From positions 52,404,898 to 52,468,897 of the forward strand of contig OY288250.1 in assembly GCA_958450325.1 (NCBI GenBank): a stretch of DNA of 64,000 bases, given 5' to 3'. Source of the DNA: Agrostemma githago. Lineage: Eukaryota > Streptophyta > Magnoliopsida > Caryophyllales > Caryophyllaceae. Numbering within the stretch: position 1 is the first letter of the stretch; every line of letters starts with the position of its first letter. Below, one piece after another: positions 19,648 through 30,587 of this stretch. The notes under the pieces were generated by a model, which worked only from the letters and a program-made list of their open reading frames with translations, was not told the DNA's origin and searched no databases. The translations under genes were made by a program, and so were the position numbers.

Positions 19648-22600
19648 CGAAAGGCTGACAGCTCCCCCAGCAGAGAAGGGGAGATTCCAGCTGGCCAGCA
19701 GGCAGCAGACCACCTTGAACATGGGGGAGAAAGTATGCTGGTGGACCTAGAGCCAGGGAGGCAGGTCCTCATAGGGGCTGACCTGGAAGATCCCTACCGT
19801 AAAGAATTAATCAAAGTCTTGAGGGACAACAGGGACGTATTTGCCTACTCGGCAGACGAAATGCCGGGGGTCGACCCGGATCATATCGTTCACAAGCTGA
19901 ACGTAAGTCCGGAAGCCCGCCCTGTGAAGCAGAAGAAGAGGAACATGTCCGCGGAAAAGGATCAGGCCATCAAGGAAGAAATCGAGAAGCTTTTGAATGC
20001 CGACTTCATAGAAAGCTGCGATTACCCCGAGTGGTTGGCCAATGTGGTAATGGTAAAAAGGTCCTCGGGTGCCTGGAGGATGTGCGTAGACTTTACCAAT
20101 CTCAACAAAGCCTGCCCTAAGGACTGGTATCCTCTCACGAGGATTGATCAGCTGGTAGATGCCACCAGTGGATACTCCACTCTCAGTTTCTTGGACGCCT
20201 TTTCAGGCTACCAACAAGTGTAGCTCTGGCAACCTGACAGGGTAAAATGCGCATTCATCACCAGCTCTGGTACATACATGTACAAGATGATGCCGTTCAG
20301 ATTGAAGAACGCAGGCGCCACCTACCAGCGATTGGTCGACAATGTTTTTGAGAATCAGAAGGGCAAAAATCTGGAGGCCTACGTAGACGACGCAATTTTA
20401 AAGAGTAAGGGGGACGCTGAGCACCTGAAAAATCTGCAGGAGACCTTCTCCTCCCTGCGCGCGTACCAAATGAAGCTTAACCCCAAGAAGTGTACCTTCG
20501 GGGTCCGCTCCGGAAAATTTCTGGGTTTCTTGGTCAGCGCCAGGGGAATCGACGCGAACCCCGAGAAAGTTCAGGCCGTCTTAGATCTCCTAGAGCCAAG
20601 GACTATAAGGGACATCCAGCGCCTGACAGGCAGGATGGCTGCCCTGGCACAGTTCATTGCTAGGTCAGCCGACAAATCAACACCTTTCTTCAAAATATTG
20701 AAAGGAAACAAACAGTTTAAATGGGAAGATGAACAGAAAGAGGCCTTCAAACAATTGAAAGAGCACTTGAAGAAACTGCCTACCCTGGCAAGGCCGGTGG
20801 CAGGGGAGAAGCTCTTCCTGTACATTGTCGTAACAAACTCAACAGTAAGGGCGGTAATTCTAAGGGAGGAAGCAGGTTCCCAGCAGCCCATCTATTTCGT
20901 GAGCCATGCCCTGGGGGCAGCGGAGAAGAACTACCTAGTGGTTGAGAAGGCAGCCCATGCAGTCATCATTGCAGCCAGGAAGCTCAGGCCTTACTTCGAC
21001 GCCCACCCTGTCGTAGTACTGACTGACCAGCCCCTGGAGAAAGTCCTGGAAAAGTTTGAGAAATCGGTGAGACTGCTGAAATGGGCCATAGAGTTAAGCA
21101 GGTTAGGAATATCCTACCAGTCCAGGACTGCCATCAAGGCGCATGCCTTGGCATATTTCCTGGCAGAATGTTCTCATTCGGAAGAGGACGATCCACCCGC
21201 TGGAGAATGGATAGTATACAGTGACGGATCCTCTACGGCCAATGGTGCAGGGGCAGGGATCGTACTGACCAGCCCTGAGGGGACAGACTTCGAGCATGCG
21301 CTCAGGTTTAATTTCCCCGCATCTAATAACGAGGCCGAGTATGAGGCCATGCTGGCGGGCATTAATCTGGCTAAAGCTGCGGGAGCAGAGAGGCTCATCC
21401 TATCGATAGACTCTCAACTCATTGCCAACCAGATTAACGGAGAATACGAGGCTAGAGACCACGCTATGGCCGCGTACCTGGAGAAAGTAAAACAAGAGCT
21501 ATCAGGACTAAAATCTTATGAAGTTAAACAAATCCCCCGGTCCCAGAACAACCGGGCGGACGCCCTGTCAAAATTGGCTAGCTCTAGCCTGCAGGACATA
21601 AGAAGATCGATATGGGTAGATGTAGTCCAAGAGAAATCCACTACACCCCGCCAATTGATTAGTGTCATTGAAGAGACAGAGTCTGATGACTGGATGACCC
21701 CAATCATCCAATTCAAAAAGAATGGAACCCTGCCACAGGATCAAATCCAGAGAAGAAAAATGTCGGCCAAGGCTGCATGGTTTATACTGATAGGCGAAGA
21801 ATTTTACCGAAAATCATTCTCATCTCCCCTGCTTAAGTGTCTGGGGGCAGGACAGGCCGCAGAAGTGTTAGACGACATACATTCGGGAATTTGCGGCCAT
21901 CACATAGGAGGAAGGTCGCTGGAACACAAAGCCCTGAGGGCAGGCTGCTACTGGCCAACCTTGCTTGCTGATGCCAGGGACCTGACCCAGAAATGCAGGA
22001 AGTGTCAACTTTTTGCCCCTTCAATACATGCTCCCGCCCAAGACCTCAGACCAATTCTGTCTCCAATCCCTTTTGCTCAATGGGGGATGGATATCCTGGG
22101 GACATATACTACAGCGACGGGGGGCAGAAAGTTTCTGATAGTGGGAATCGATTATTTTACTAAGTGGATCGTGGCTGAGGCTGTCCCAAACATAACAGAG
22201 CCGACTGTCAGAAAGGTGATATGGAGACATATCATAACAAGGTATGGCCTGCCAAAAGTGTTGGTCTTCGATCATGGAAGGCAGTTTGACAACGACCCCT
22301 TAAGGGCTTGGCTAGAGAGCCACGACTTAACTGTCGCCTACTCGGCCGTCTGCCACCCTCAGACCAATGGGCAGGCAGAAGCAGAAAATAAGCAGATACT
22401 GAACGGGCTGAAGAGGATGGTGGATGAGCTCAAAGGAAGGTGGGCTGACGAACTACCAAGTGTGCTATGGTCAATCAGGACCACCAGAAAAGAGTCCACA
22501 GGACAGACTCCATTTGGCCTGGTCTACGGGGCCGAGGCCCTGCTACCTATAGAAGCACGGATTCCCACCCTCCGATCCCAGCAATACAATCAGGCGAGTA

Positions 22601-22926
22601 ATGAGGCCGCCATGACAGAAGCTCTCGACCTAGTCAGAGAGATAAGGCAGGAAGCCTGCATCAACATTGCTGCCTACCAGCAGCGAATGAGAAAAGCTTA
22701 CAACAAAAAAGTAAGTGTTAGAAGCTTCCAGGTTGGGGACCTAGTGTTGAGGAAGACACAGGCTGTAGGAAGATCAAGGGAACATGGAAAACTGAGCGCC
22801 AACTGGGAGGGCTCGTATGAAGTCACCAAGATTATGATGCCAGGAACCTACAAAATTGCCAACCCTGAAGGCCAGGAGCTGGCTGCCCACTGGAACGCGG
22901 ATACTTTGAAAAAATATTACGTCTGA
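19648..22926 (+). pseudogene. E2 pol: RT, RNase H, archaeal-type RNase H, integrase
   Basis: Continues the PR frame after E3. The only stop is TAG at 20221-20223, within RT between GYQQV and the next conserved segment. RT: MCVDFTNLNKACPKDWYPL, FLDAFSGYQQ, MPFRLKNAGATYQRL (Arg for the usual Gly) and YVDD (Asp codons 20386-20391), so the catalytic pair is kept. The gypsy-type RNase H spans about 20800-21160 with the weak active site usual in Tat. Archaeal-type RNase H (about 21208-21590) has VYSDGSS, NNEAEYEAM, SIDSQL and NNRADALSK. Integrase: HHCC finger near 21880-22010 (H, H, CRKC), DDE residues in WGMDILG (22090), VFDHGRQFD and GQAEAENK; a GPY-like C-terminus (QVGDLVLRK) ends at the stop. 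Lesions are few, but one nonsense codon blocks it. Confidence 0.93.
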
Positions 22927-23180
22927 AGATTAGAATTTCTTTTTTAAGTTCTTTCCTCTTTCCCTAAGAAAAGCTGGCGGAGGACGGTCATGATACAATG
23001 TCGTCGGCTCCGACCACAAAATGTTTAGTGTTTTTTCAAAGAAATAAAAAGGATTCTCGAATTTATACTCGTTGTCTTTTCAGATTAGCACTTCACGCAC
23101 AAACGAGTAGGGGGCAATAGGGGGAGGGCCCCCCTGTTGCAAAACCCTGGAAAAATAGACCCCCCCAACAAAAATGCTAA
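22927..23180 (+). other. E2 region after integrase
   Basis: Non-coding, A-rich then G/C-rich; leads into the tandem repeat. Contains a run of G/C homopolymers (GGGGGAGGGCCCCCCTG) around 23110. Confidence 0.4.
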
Positions 23181-23535
23181 AGTCCCCTACCTACCCCTGA
23201 GCAGGCAGAAGGCAGGCCCCCTGGACTTCGGCAAGAAGCCAGGGTCAGGCCAGGCCCCACGTGCCAAAAAGAACAAGGACTGGGAAACCCCCAACCTTGT
23301 ATAAAAAATACAAAGTCCCCTCCACCTGCCTCTGGGCAGGCAGGGGGCAGGCCCCCCTGGAGTTCGGCAAGAAGCCAGGGTCAGGCCAGGCCCCACATGC
23401 CAAAAAGAACAAGGATTGGGAAAACCCCAACCTTGTATAAAAATACAAAGTCCCCTCCACCTGCCTCTGGGAAGGCAGGGGGCAGGCCCCCTAGACTTCG
23501 TCGAGAAGCCAGGGTCAGGCCAAACCTCAAAAGAA
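23181..23535 (+). repeat. E2 3' tandem repeat, period about 134 bp
   Basis: About 2.7 copies; the anchor AGTCCCCT recurs at 23181, 23314 and 23449. Each unit has GGCAGGCCCCCTGGACTTCG, AAGCCAGGGTCAGGCC, AAAAAGAACAAGGA and CAACCTTGTATAAA. Short tandem repeats in the 3' untranslated part are a known habit of Tat/Ogre elements. Minus-strand frames across it are by-products of the repeat. Confidence 0.9.
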
Positions 23536-23632
23536 CGATAACATAAACGATCACAAGAAATGCATTCATACTAAATCCAGAAGAGTTTAACAAAGATAAG
23601 CAATAAGATCCAAGTACAAGAGAGTTAAAGTA

Positions 23633-24058
23633 TTACATCAAGCCGGCAGCCGGCCACGTCAGGGCCCGGCGTGCAAAAAAGATTAATAAATCAGTAAAGA
23701 GATAGAGGCGCAGAAGGACAGGAGCCCTCAGAAGACGACTGCCATGCATGTTACGCAAAAGGAACATCCTGGTCAGGGCCAGGGGTCTCCTCAGGCGATC
23801 CGTTATGTCGGGCTTCATTTTTTGCGGTATAGAGGGCCTGGAAGCCATCCTCATCAAAATTTGGAAGCATCTCCCTAATGACTTCCATGATGGCTTTAGA
23901 GAAGATGAGGCTCCGGCGCTAAAATGCTCCTCCACCGCAGAATTGGCTTCCTGAATAATGGCATCCTTCTCGTTCTGCCAATCCTCACCCTGCGTCCTCA
24001 AGTCGTCATGTGCCTTCTGGAGGTCCGAGTAAGCCTTTGTCAGTGATGGCAGGGATTC
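23633..24058 (-). pseudogene. 3' part of E2 antisense gene (beyond S1)
   Basis: Minus-strand coding sequence continuing the coiled-coil protein of 25681-27822 on the far side of S1: DESLPSLTKAYSDLQKAHDD and WQNEKDAIIQEANSAVEEHF keep the heptad-rich character. The last third is Arg/Leu-rich and is probably out of the ancestral frame. The stop is near 23633. Confidence 0.6.
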
Positions 24059-25126
24059 GTCACGTCCCAACCGATCAATAATATAACCGGCTAATCCTAG
24101 TGGGTAGCTAGGGTAAGTCGGGTCGAATCCACGGGGACGGTAAGAGGCGTCTAGACTAAGGTCACCTAAAAACGAGACTAAGTCAACGAGCTAAACTAAA
24201 CTAGAGTGATAGGAAGGGGAGAAGGCTAGACTATGACTAAGGAGAACAAATAAGGAAAACGGGCTAGGATTAGGTCGGGGTCAAAGGGGTAACGGAATGG
24301 TCAAGGAGGAACTAGAGTGAAGGAGGTAGTAGGGTAATCTAGGTATGGTCCGGGCTCTCGCAACTTAGACCGACCTAGAGGTTTCACCTAAAACCCATCT
24401 CGGCGACGAACATGACAAACGGGGTTACTAGCGCGCTATAGTGGCCTAGGTCGCATCCGGGCTCTCGCTACGTAGACCGACCTAGGGGTCGTCCTCACCG
24501 GGCTCTCGCTACGTAGTGAGGGAACCAAACCCACAAACAAACTATCACCCACAAGAGAAAGGCAAGAAAAACAAGCATATGCACATACTAGTCAATCAAG
24601 CATTTCAACAAACATGTGATATGCATCAAACCAAGAGGAAACCCAAATCTTCCACCAACATCTCCAACAATCCCTTAATCATCCAATTAACACCCTAATC
24701 ACCTTACTAACCCTAGAAAGAACACTACTCTAACATAATCAAACTAAAACTAACAAAAGCAAGAGGAAACAACATAAGAAACAAAACATACATAATGAAA
24801 CTACCAAAGATGAAAACAAAAACAATAATCAAGAACTAAAGATTGAAACTTGAATAACATAAACAAAGATTAAGAGAAGAGAAAAGGATTATACCATACT
24901 AGAGGATGAAAGGAAGAATGAAAACTTGTATAAAAGAGAAAACCCAAAATAATCATCCAAGGTTGTCAATCTTGGTGAAGAACTTCAAGAATTCCTTAAT
25001 ACAAAGGCTAATCTAAGATTAACAACTAATTACCGACTAATCTACTCTAATCTAATCTAATTTATGCTAAAATAATCTAGGGTTTAGTGTCTAATGAAGT
25101 GCATAAGCTTTACAAAACAAGGGAAG

Positions 25127-25137
25127 AGTATATATAG
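25127..25137 (-). promoter_or_regulatory. S1 TATA box
   Basis: Reverse complement reads CCCTATATATACTC, at the same distance from the dyad array as in E3. Confidence 0.6.
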
Positions 25138-25186
25138 GGTTACAAGTGGAAAGGAGAAGAAAGAAAGGGGCGCGGGGTAGCAGCAG

Positions 25187-25340
25187 GCCCGTCCCGGCCG
25201 AGACGGGGTGGTCCCGGTCGGGATGGGGTCGGTCCCGGCCGGGAAGAGCTGCTCCCGGTCGGGATGAGCCACAGACAGGAGCCTCCTTGTTAGTGCACCT
25301 CAACCGGGACCGGTTGAGGCCATACCCGTCGGGGATGAGT
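25187..25340 (-). promoter_or_regulatory. U3 dyad array of S1
   Basis: Read in the LTR sense direction: two dyads (CATCCCCGACGGGTATG and CCTCAACCGGTCCCGGTTGA), a spacer of about 29 bp, then four (TCCCGACCGGGA, TTCCCGGCCGGGA, TCCCGACCGGGA, CGTCTCGGCCGGGACG). This is the same two-plus-four plan as the E3 3' LTR with different arms. Confidence 0.85.
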
Positions 25341-25680
25341 CTTGTAGGCCTCCAATATGAACTTTTTGGTCTCTCCTTGTCTCCCATGGGCTTCCCATCG
25401 ATTCTCGGGACTCGGGATCGGGTCTCGGAGACTCGGGATTGGGTCCCAAGGTCTCGGGGTCGATTCCAAGGCATCGAGTCATCGTTCCTTTACTCCGTTG
25501 ACTCCAAAATGTGTATGTATCGAGTCGAAATCGCTCCAACTCTTCCAAATCGGTCTCGGGAACCTGAAACGAACTAAAGGAAGCTTAAGAAGCCCATAAA
25601 TTGCTCCCAAGGAGCGATTCTACAAGGAAAATGGGACCAAAACATAGTAAAATAGGCACTACAAACTACACTTATCAGTC

Positions 25681-26677
25681 AGACGGTCCTTCAGCTCAGC
25701 AATCCTCTTTTTGGATTCCTCCAGCTCAGCAACTGCTTTCTTGGCCTGCTCCAGCTCGGCATCCGCCTTCCTAGCCTGCTCCAACTCCACCTCCAAGTTA
25801 GCCGCCTCCTTTATAGCCTTTTCACCTCGGGCCTTCTAGTGGGCTGCCTGGTCTTTGGCACCTCCTAGCTCACTATCATACTTCGCCAAATGATCCTTCA
25901 AGTTGGCAATAAGAGCAACATCCCTCTCAATCACCGCCAGGCGTTCAGGGAGAGGGAATCCAGAAGTAACAACTAACTCTTCGTCGCTCAAACGACTGAG
26001 AGCTACCAGCTCGGTAGAAGCTTGGAACACCCTGGAGGTGCGCTGGATATACTGGATCACCTGACTGGTAGAGAAGGTCAGAGATTTGGTAAGATGATCC
26101 GCCAATGCGGTGTTAGAATCAGAGAGTAGGGCGGAGGCTTCAATACTGTCGCCAGCAGTAAAGTGGAACTCAGCGTTTTCTTCGGAGAACAGGGCGCCTG
26201 GGACGCCACGAGCAGAGCGTTTGGCCTCTGGCGTGTTGACAACTGCTTCCAGATCCACCACCGTGACGTCATCCAGCGGTTCCTTATCTTTCCTTTTCCT
26301 GCCGACCAGGGGAGTGCTCTCCCTAGTTTCCTCAGAGCCGGAGGGTTTTGACCCCACAGGAGGACGAGTCCCAACAGGAGGACGAGTCCCAACAGGGGAG
26401 CCTCCGTGCTTGCTAGCAGGGGAGGGGGTGGCCTCTGAGGCAGCCTCCCCCTCTGTATCTCTGGGGGTAGGAGTTGGAGCTGAAGGCTTTGCAGGAGTCG
26501 ATTTGGGAGGAAGAGGAGGAAGCCTCACTCTGTTGATTGATAAACTCTTTACATACTTCATCAGGCTTTGCTTCTTAAAGTCAGAAGGAAGGGGAGGATG
26601 GTTGACAAAGGCCGAAAAATCCCTTTTCAGGCCAAGATCCTTCAACTCGTTCTTTGACCAAAGACAAGTGGCAAGGT
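25681..26677 (-). pseudogene. E2 antisense gene, exon 2
   Basis: Begins after a TTTTTTGCAG acceptor and continues the frame of exon 1 (DLATCLWSKNELKDL). It then has a Pro/Ser-rich linker, a basic RKRKDKE patch, and a long heptad-rich C-terminus (LAVIERDVALIANLKDHLAK, AELEQAKKAVAELEESKKR). A TAG at 25836-25838 interrupts it, but the coiled-coil frame runs on to the S1 junction. The protein resembles the C-terminal part of plant 'putative gypsy-type transposon' proteins; function unknown. Confidence 0.7.
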
Positions 26678-26765
26678 CTGCAAAAAAGTTAAGAGAGATA
26701 GCTGAGTAAACACACAATAAAACAGGACAAAGGAAATTTAACTGCTGATAGAATCTCTGAGCTAC
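26678..26765 (-). other. Intron of E2 antisense gene (88 bp)
   Basis: On the minus strand the donor is GTGCAG|GTAGCTC and the acceptor TTTTTTGCAG|ACC after a T-rich tract. Removal joins the two exons in frame, replacing a run that otherwise ends in a stop. Size and splice sites are typical of plant introns. Confidence 0.75.
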
Positions 26766-27822
26766 CTGCACTAAGACCAGGGTTTAGGCCCACCCGGGTC
26801 AGATAATTATCAGTCGCTATAAGCTCAGCATGGGGGAGCCAAATGTCAGGACCGTATGAGCCCCTCCTGTCCTTGGAAGAGGCGAACCGTGCGACCAAGT
26901 CTTTTTCCTTTTGGGTCAACTTGACATCAAGAGCTCTCCCCCCAACCCCAGGGTGATACTCTTGACGGGTCTCCAACTGGGTGTGGACATGATTCCTGAA
27001 ATGCCGGGGAATCCTCCATCCCGTAGCGCTATGCACATAGAGAAAATTGTCTTTCCAATCCTTCAGGCCACTCACGACCGGGCAAACTAGGGAGCCTTTC
27101 TTCTGGCGAAGGAGGGAAAAATACCCTGGGGAGCCACCCCCTTCATTAGAGGCCACCATCTGTAGGCCAACCATAAACCTTAAGGCATTTATGGATGGCT
27201 CCTCGCCCCAGAACAAGCAGGTCCAGGTGTAAGCAATCAACGACCTGACAGCAAGGGTCGTTAACTGGGTGATGACCACATTCATGCGCTGGAAGGCCTC
27301 CTCTAGGAATGGATGAAGGGGAAAGCGCAGGCCGAATTCGAGGCATTTGTGGTACACAGCTATGCAGCCCACAGGAGGATTGCATACTGTGTCCTTCTCC
27401 CCAGGGACAATAACAGTGTACCCCTCCCCAAATTTATAGAACTTGGCTATAGCTTCCTCAGCACTTTTCTCCAGAATTAGGTCTCGGTTCTTGGGGACCG
27501 GGTATGTTCTTAGGGGGATCATATACTTGGTCTTATCTAGGTAATAGGCCCTCCCCGGCTCCATGGGAATGAGTGGGCCGACGATTGTGGAGGCGTCGAT
27601 TTCTAACGCCTCATCATCAGAATCAATAACATCGAGGGGAGCAGGCTCAGGGGAGTTGGCACCCCCACTGTCCTCTGAATGGCCTTCCTCGGCCATCCTG
27701 ATACCTAGTCCCCCGGAGGAGAAGGCAAGGTCAGCATTAACCCTGTCCCTACCCCCCGTCCTCTCAATCGAAGCACCAGTAAAAGGGAGAATCCGAGCGC
27801 AACGGTTGAACATGGTGTTCAA
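26766..27822 (-). CDS. E2 antisense gene, exon 1 (putative gypsy-type transposon domain)
   Basis: Minus-strand open frame between IN and the 3' LTR of E2. After an acidic N-terminus (SEDSGGANSPEP) it has the domain seen in many plant retroelement-derived proteins (Pfam 'Putative gypsy type transposon'): LRFPLHPFLEEAFQRMNVVI, SLIAYTWTCLFWGEEPSI, GYFSLLRQKKGSLV, LKDWKDNFLYV. Antisense genes at this position are described in Grande-type Tat elements; the biochemical role is unknown. The start could be ATG 27822, 27813 or a later one near 27697 (MAEEGHSED). A TATA box lies about 190 bp upstream. Exon 1 itself has no lesion. Confidence 0.75.
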
Positions 27823-28010
27823 GGAAATAGAGAAAAGCGAAGAAATAGAAAGACGAGGAGGACAAGGATTAGGACTCTAACCTAATTAGCAGTCGTCGGA
27901 TGAAAACGTGGAAAAGTTCCTCAGTCTAGAGAGCGCTGGGCAAAGAGAGAGTTTGAAAGAGGGGGTTTGTGAAGTTCAAATGTGTGAAAGGGGGAATGAA
28001 GGGGGAGTTG

Positions 28011-28023
28011 ATACTTTTATAGG
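28011..28023 (-). promoter_or_regulatory. TATA box of the antisense gene
   Basis: Reverse complement CCTATAAAAGTAT, 190 bp ahead of the antisense ATG, preceded by a CACGTG-type box (CCACGTGTCAC, 28077-28087) about 60 bp further upstream. It supports independent transcription opposite to the element. Confidence 0.6.
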
Positions 28024-28310
28024 TGTAAAAAGGCGAAAAGCCGCCCAATCAGAGGATTTCCCCAAGAAAAGCCCCCCACGTGTCACACATTCAAAATTCA
28101 AAATTCAACCACCCATCACTTCCCAAGGAGCCTCGAGAAAGCAACAAGGGCAGAAGCAAATCATTGCATGAAGTCACTCGCAAAAAAAAAACAAAACAAA
28201 ACAAAAAACACACATATGAAAAGTCAAAGGCCCACCTGATTCTCATTAGTTAAAAAGACCCGAAGGGTCCAAATTACAGAGTGGGATAAACAAAAGGTTA
28301 CAAAAAGAGC

Positions 28311-28592
28311 CTAACATTCCGGCTCGAACTGCCTGCAACACGAGGCAGGCCTAGTCATCATCAAAACCCGGGGAATAGTCCCCAGGGCTATCACAGCCGC
28401 CAGCATCGGATCCCCAGTCCTAGCTGCTGGAATCCTCGAACGGGTAATCGGGGCCCCCCCTTCGTCCCTGCCAGACGAATAGCCCTGGCCTTCACTATCC
28501 TCTGAGTCGTGACTACTCACGTCCCAATCCCTACCATAAGGGACCACCCTGGTACCTCCAGGGGAGCCATAATCCTCCCTCCTCCTCACCAA
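28311..28592 (-). pseudogene. Possible second antisense ORF in E2
   Basis: Minus-strand open stretch of 93 codons (MVRRREDYGSPGG, SSHDSEDSEGQGYSSG), acidic and Ser/Gly-rich, no known domain. Protein-like sequence appears to extend upstream towards 28945 in other frames with stops, and a TATAAAT lies at about 29009-29017 on this strand. It may be a decayed second antisense gene; weakly supported. Confidence 0.3.
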
Positions 28593-29301
28593 GGGGGAAG
28601 AAGGGCCTGATTCAGGAGAAGAGCCCAGGTTAGGGCAACCAGGGTCGAACTGTTCAGGATGTAACTAGGGGAAGCATCTGTGGCATCCCCTGTAAAAGCA
28701 ACCACCCACCTGGGAGTAGCGTCTGGGCATGGGCCCTACGGGAGGTGAAGACTTTTTAAGGCACCTGCTGGCCCTGGATGAAGTTTTCTTCCTAGCAATC
28801 CGCGGGGGACGAGAGCGTGTTCGTCTACTACGACGGAGAGCCAGGTGTACCTGCCTGGGGATACCTCAATCTCCGGCGTCCTCTGAAGCAGAGGATGTCC
28901 ACATAAGCTCCGCAACGAAGGACCGTTTTTCTCAACCAAGACATTTTTCTTTGAAGAAGAATAGAGAAAGATGAAGATCGATTGTGGAAATGATTAAGCA
29001 AAGTCGAAATTTATACAAGGGCAAGACCAAGGCATTAAATGACACCTCAACCATTTTTGCAAAAAGCAGCCAATCGACAATCTTGCACGAAACCCAAAGA
29101 GACCACTTTACAAGAAAAGTAATCATGAGGAAGGACGTTCCAACTCTTTGCATACCCAGGAGTAGTTAAAACCTTTTCCTCGGGAACATGCGACGCATTA
29201 AATGCCAAGGAGGGATTCAAGAAGTCAACCTCCCGCCATCCCAATCAAGAAGTCGCTTGCTGAAGGGGAGCCCTGCACCCTCTCAGCCGGCGAGGGCCAA
29301 T
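28593..29301 (+). other. E2 tail before the 3' LTR
   Basis: No intact gene. It holds the decayed antisense material described at 28311 and ends GGCGAGGGCCAAT before the LTR. The polypurine tract is not obvious: GAAGGGGAGCCC at 29261-29272 is the nearest purine run. Confidence 0.4.
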
Positions 29302-29988
29302 TGATGGGGGTCGGTAGCCTGACACGGGTCGCCCATCATCTAGGCCCCGAGGAAGCCCGACCCGAGAATAGAGAAAGGCCTGCCTGGCAGACCGCCAAGC
29401 AAGATTGCTAAGAAACCTCAAACAGGCGACCTTAGTCGCTCCGCTGCCCAACAAGGTCATGCCGCCTGCTGGCCAGGGCAATTAAGCCCCATGCCTGCCA
29501 GTCTCTAGGACGCACTCGCCCCTGGAAGGGCCATGGGAAGACCAAGGACTCTTCTGCCATTTGCCTAAGGTAAAAGGAAATGAGTGGACAAAGTGAACCC
29601 ACGTGTCACTTACCCGTTCACTCATTCTCCTTCTCTTTTCTCTCTCTTGAGGAAAGGTATAAATACTTTGCCATTTCCCTCATACAAAAGGTTTGATTTT
29701 CTCTCTCTGGACTCTCACTCTAAAAACGACGACCTTACTCCTCACGAGTAAGGTTCCTCAAGGTTATTCACGGACTGACTTAGGCATCGGAGAGGGTTCC
29801 TCCGGACACCTCCGGGGCCCAGTGCTTTTTGTGTGTAGGGAGCAGGCCGACTCCGCCGGGAAGGTCCGAACATTTGAGTGGGAGAACGGAGGGATTAAAA
29901 GGAATCATATCATCATCATCATCAAGGTAGCATAATAATCAAAGGATCCGAATCCAAAGTCGGATTTATTGTTTCCGGAACCGGAACA
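29302..29988 (+). repeat. E2 3' LTR
   Basis: 687 bp, TGATGGG...GGAACA, with TATA box TATAAATA at 29658-29665 and the R-region hairpin CCTTACTC/GAGTAAGG at about 29735. It differs from the 5' LTR by scattered substitutions and the 12-bp indel, so the insertion is not recent. Confidence 0.93.
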
Positions 29989-29993
29989 CCAGG

Positions 29994-30400
29994 TATGGAG
30001 TGCTTAAGGGTACAAGTCTTTATCTTTAGGTTCTGTGCCCCTCAACTTTGAGCCGGCAAGGGGATCAAAGTTGACTTGAACGGTTTCCGGGTCCCCCATA
30101 ATTGACTCGGTGGCGACTCCACAAATCGGCAACGAATTCAGTTCACTAAAAAGGTCGCCTTACCAAACAAAACGGTCTTTAAACATTTACAACCACGAAT
30201 CTATTGATTCCAAACGGAAACACGGGTGCCCGCACCCGTCTAGTACAAGTCCGTATCGTCATCCGAATCGAGGTCCGACACTTCACCCCGTACGCGAGAT
30301 CGGACCGGCCCCCGACCGGAAGGTGGCCGCCGCCACACGTTGAAAAACCGGGTAAGTCCCGCGCGGGGCGCCGGGCGGTGCGGACGGACGTCCACTGTAA
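29994..30400 (+). repeat. Old LTR fragment, right part (continues 6471-6612)
   Basis: Resumes beyond the E2 target duplication. GACTCGGTGGCGACTCC at about 30102-30118 corresponds to TTCGGTGGCGACTCCTAC of the E5 LTR (43371). From about 30270 it becomes strongly GC-rich (GGCCGCCGCCACACG, GCGCGGGGCGCCGGGCGG). No ORF with a domain. Confidence 0.5.
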
Positions 30401-30587
30401 TATAATTTTGTTTATCTAAGATGTATTAGTGTATGTTCATTCTATTGTTGATAAACTGATAAAGATTGTTATTTAGGGCTTTTTACTTAAATTTATCTTA
30501 AATATTTACGATAAAAATATTTAATATTTTTACTTAAGTTTATAGGTTTGAGAGCTTTTTAAAGACTCAAAATATTTTATGATTTAG
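30401..30587 (+). other. AT-rich spacer
   Basis: Non-coding AT-rich sequence between the old LTR fragment and E4; nothing recognisable. Confidence 0.5.

Larger units (their letters stand above)
24064..25677 (-). repeat. S1: nearly complete lone LTR of the Athila-like family
   Basis: On the minus strand starts TGATAAGTGTAGTTTGTAGTG like E3, and runs through the dyad array, TATA box, GGGCTCTCGC repeats (24352, 24456, 24498) and the LTR-end module. It stops about 20 bp short of the LTR end seen in E3. GTCA flanks both sides (24059-24062, 25678-25681) but a full 5-bp duplication is not clear. No internal region is attached. Confidence 0.85.
6618..29988 (+). mobile_element. E2: Tat-lineage Ty3/gypsy LTR retrotransposon
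   Basis: Bounded by LTRs of 699 and 687 bp (the difference is a 12-bp CT-rich indel) and flanked by the 5-bp duplication CCAGG at 6613-6617 and 29989-29993. Order: LTR, PBS, gag, PR, [E3 insertion], RT, RNase H, archaeal-type RNase H, integrase, tandem repeats, antisense gene [S1 insertion], LTR. Dual RNase H plus an antisense ORF between IN and the 3' LTR is the hallmark of Tat/Ogre/Grande-type elements. Without E3 and S1 it would be about 12 kb. Several nonsense codons and frameshifts show it is no longer autonomous. Confidence 0.93.

Noticed and set aside
21190..21590. Archaeal-type RNase H as a sign of horizontal transfer into this locus
   Set aside because: A second RNase H of this type is a known fixed part of Tat-lineage pol.
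23187..23593. Three similar minus-strand frames of about 70 codons
   Set aside because: They are readings of the 134-bp tandem repeat and have no domain.
24059..25681. Clean 5-bp target duplication for S1
   Set aside because: Only GTCA is shared, and the LTR end lacks about 20 bp, so the flank match may be chance.
26110..26709. 199-codon plus-strand frame over the antisense gene
   Set aside because: Opposite-strand shadow of exon 2 and the intron, which have domain and splice evidence.
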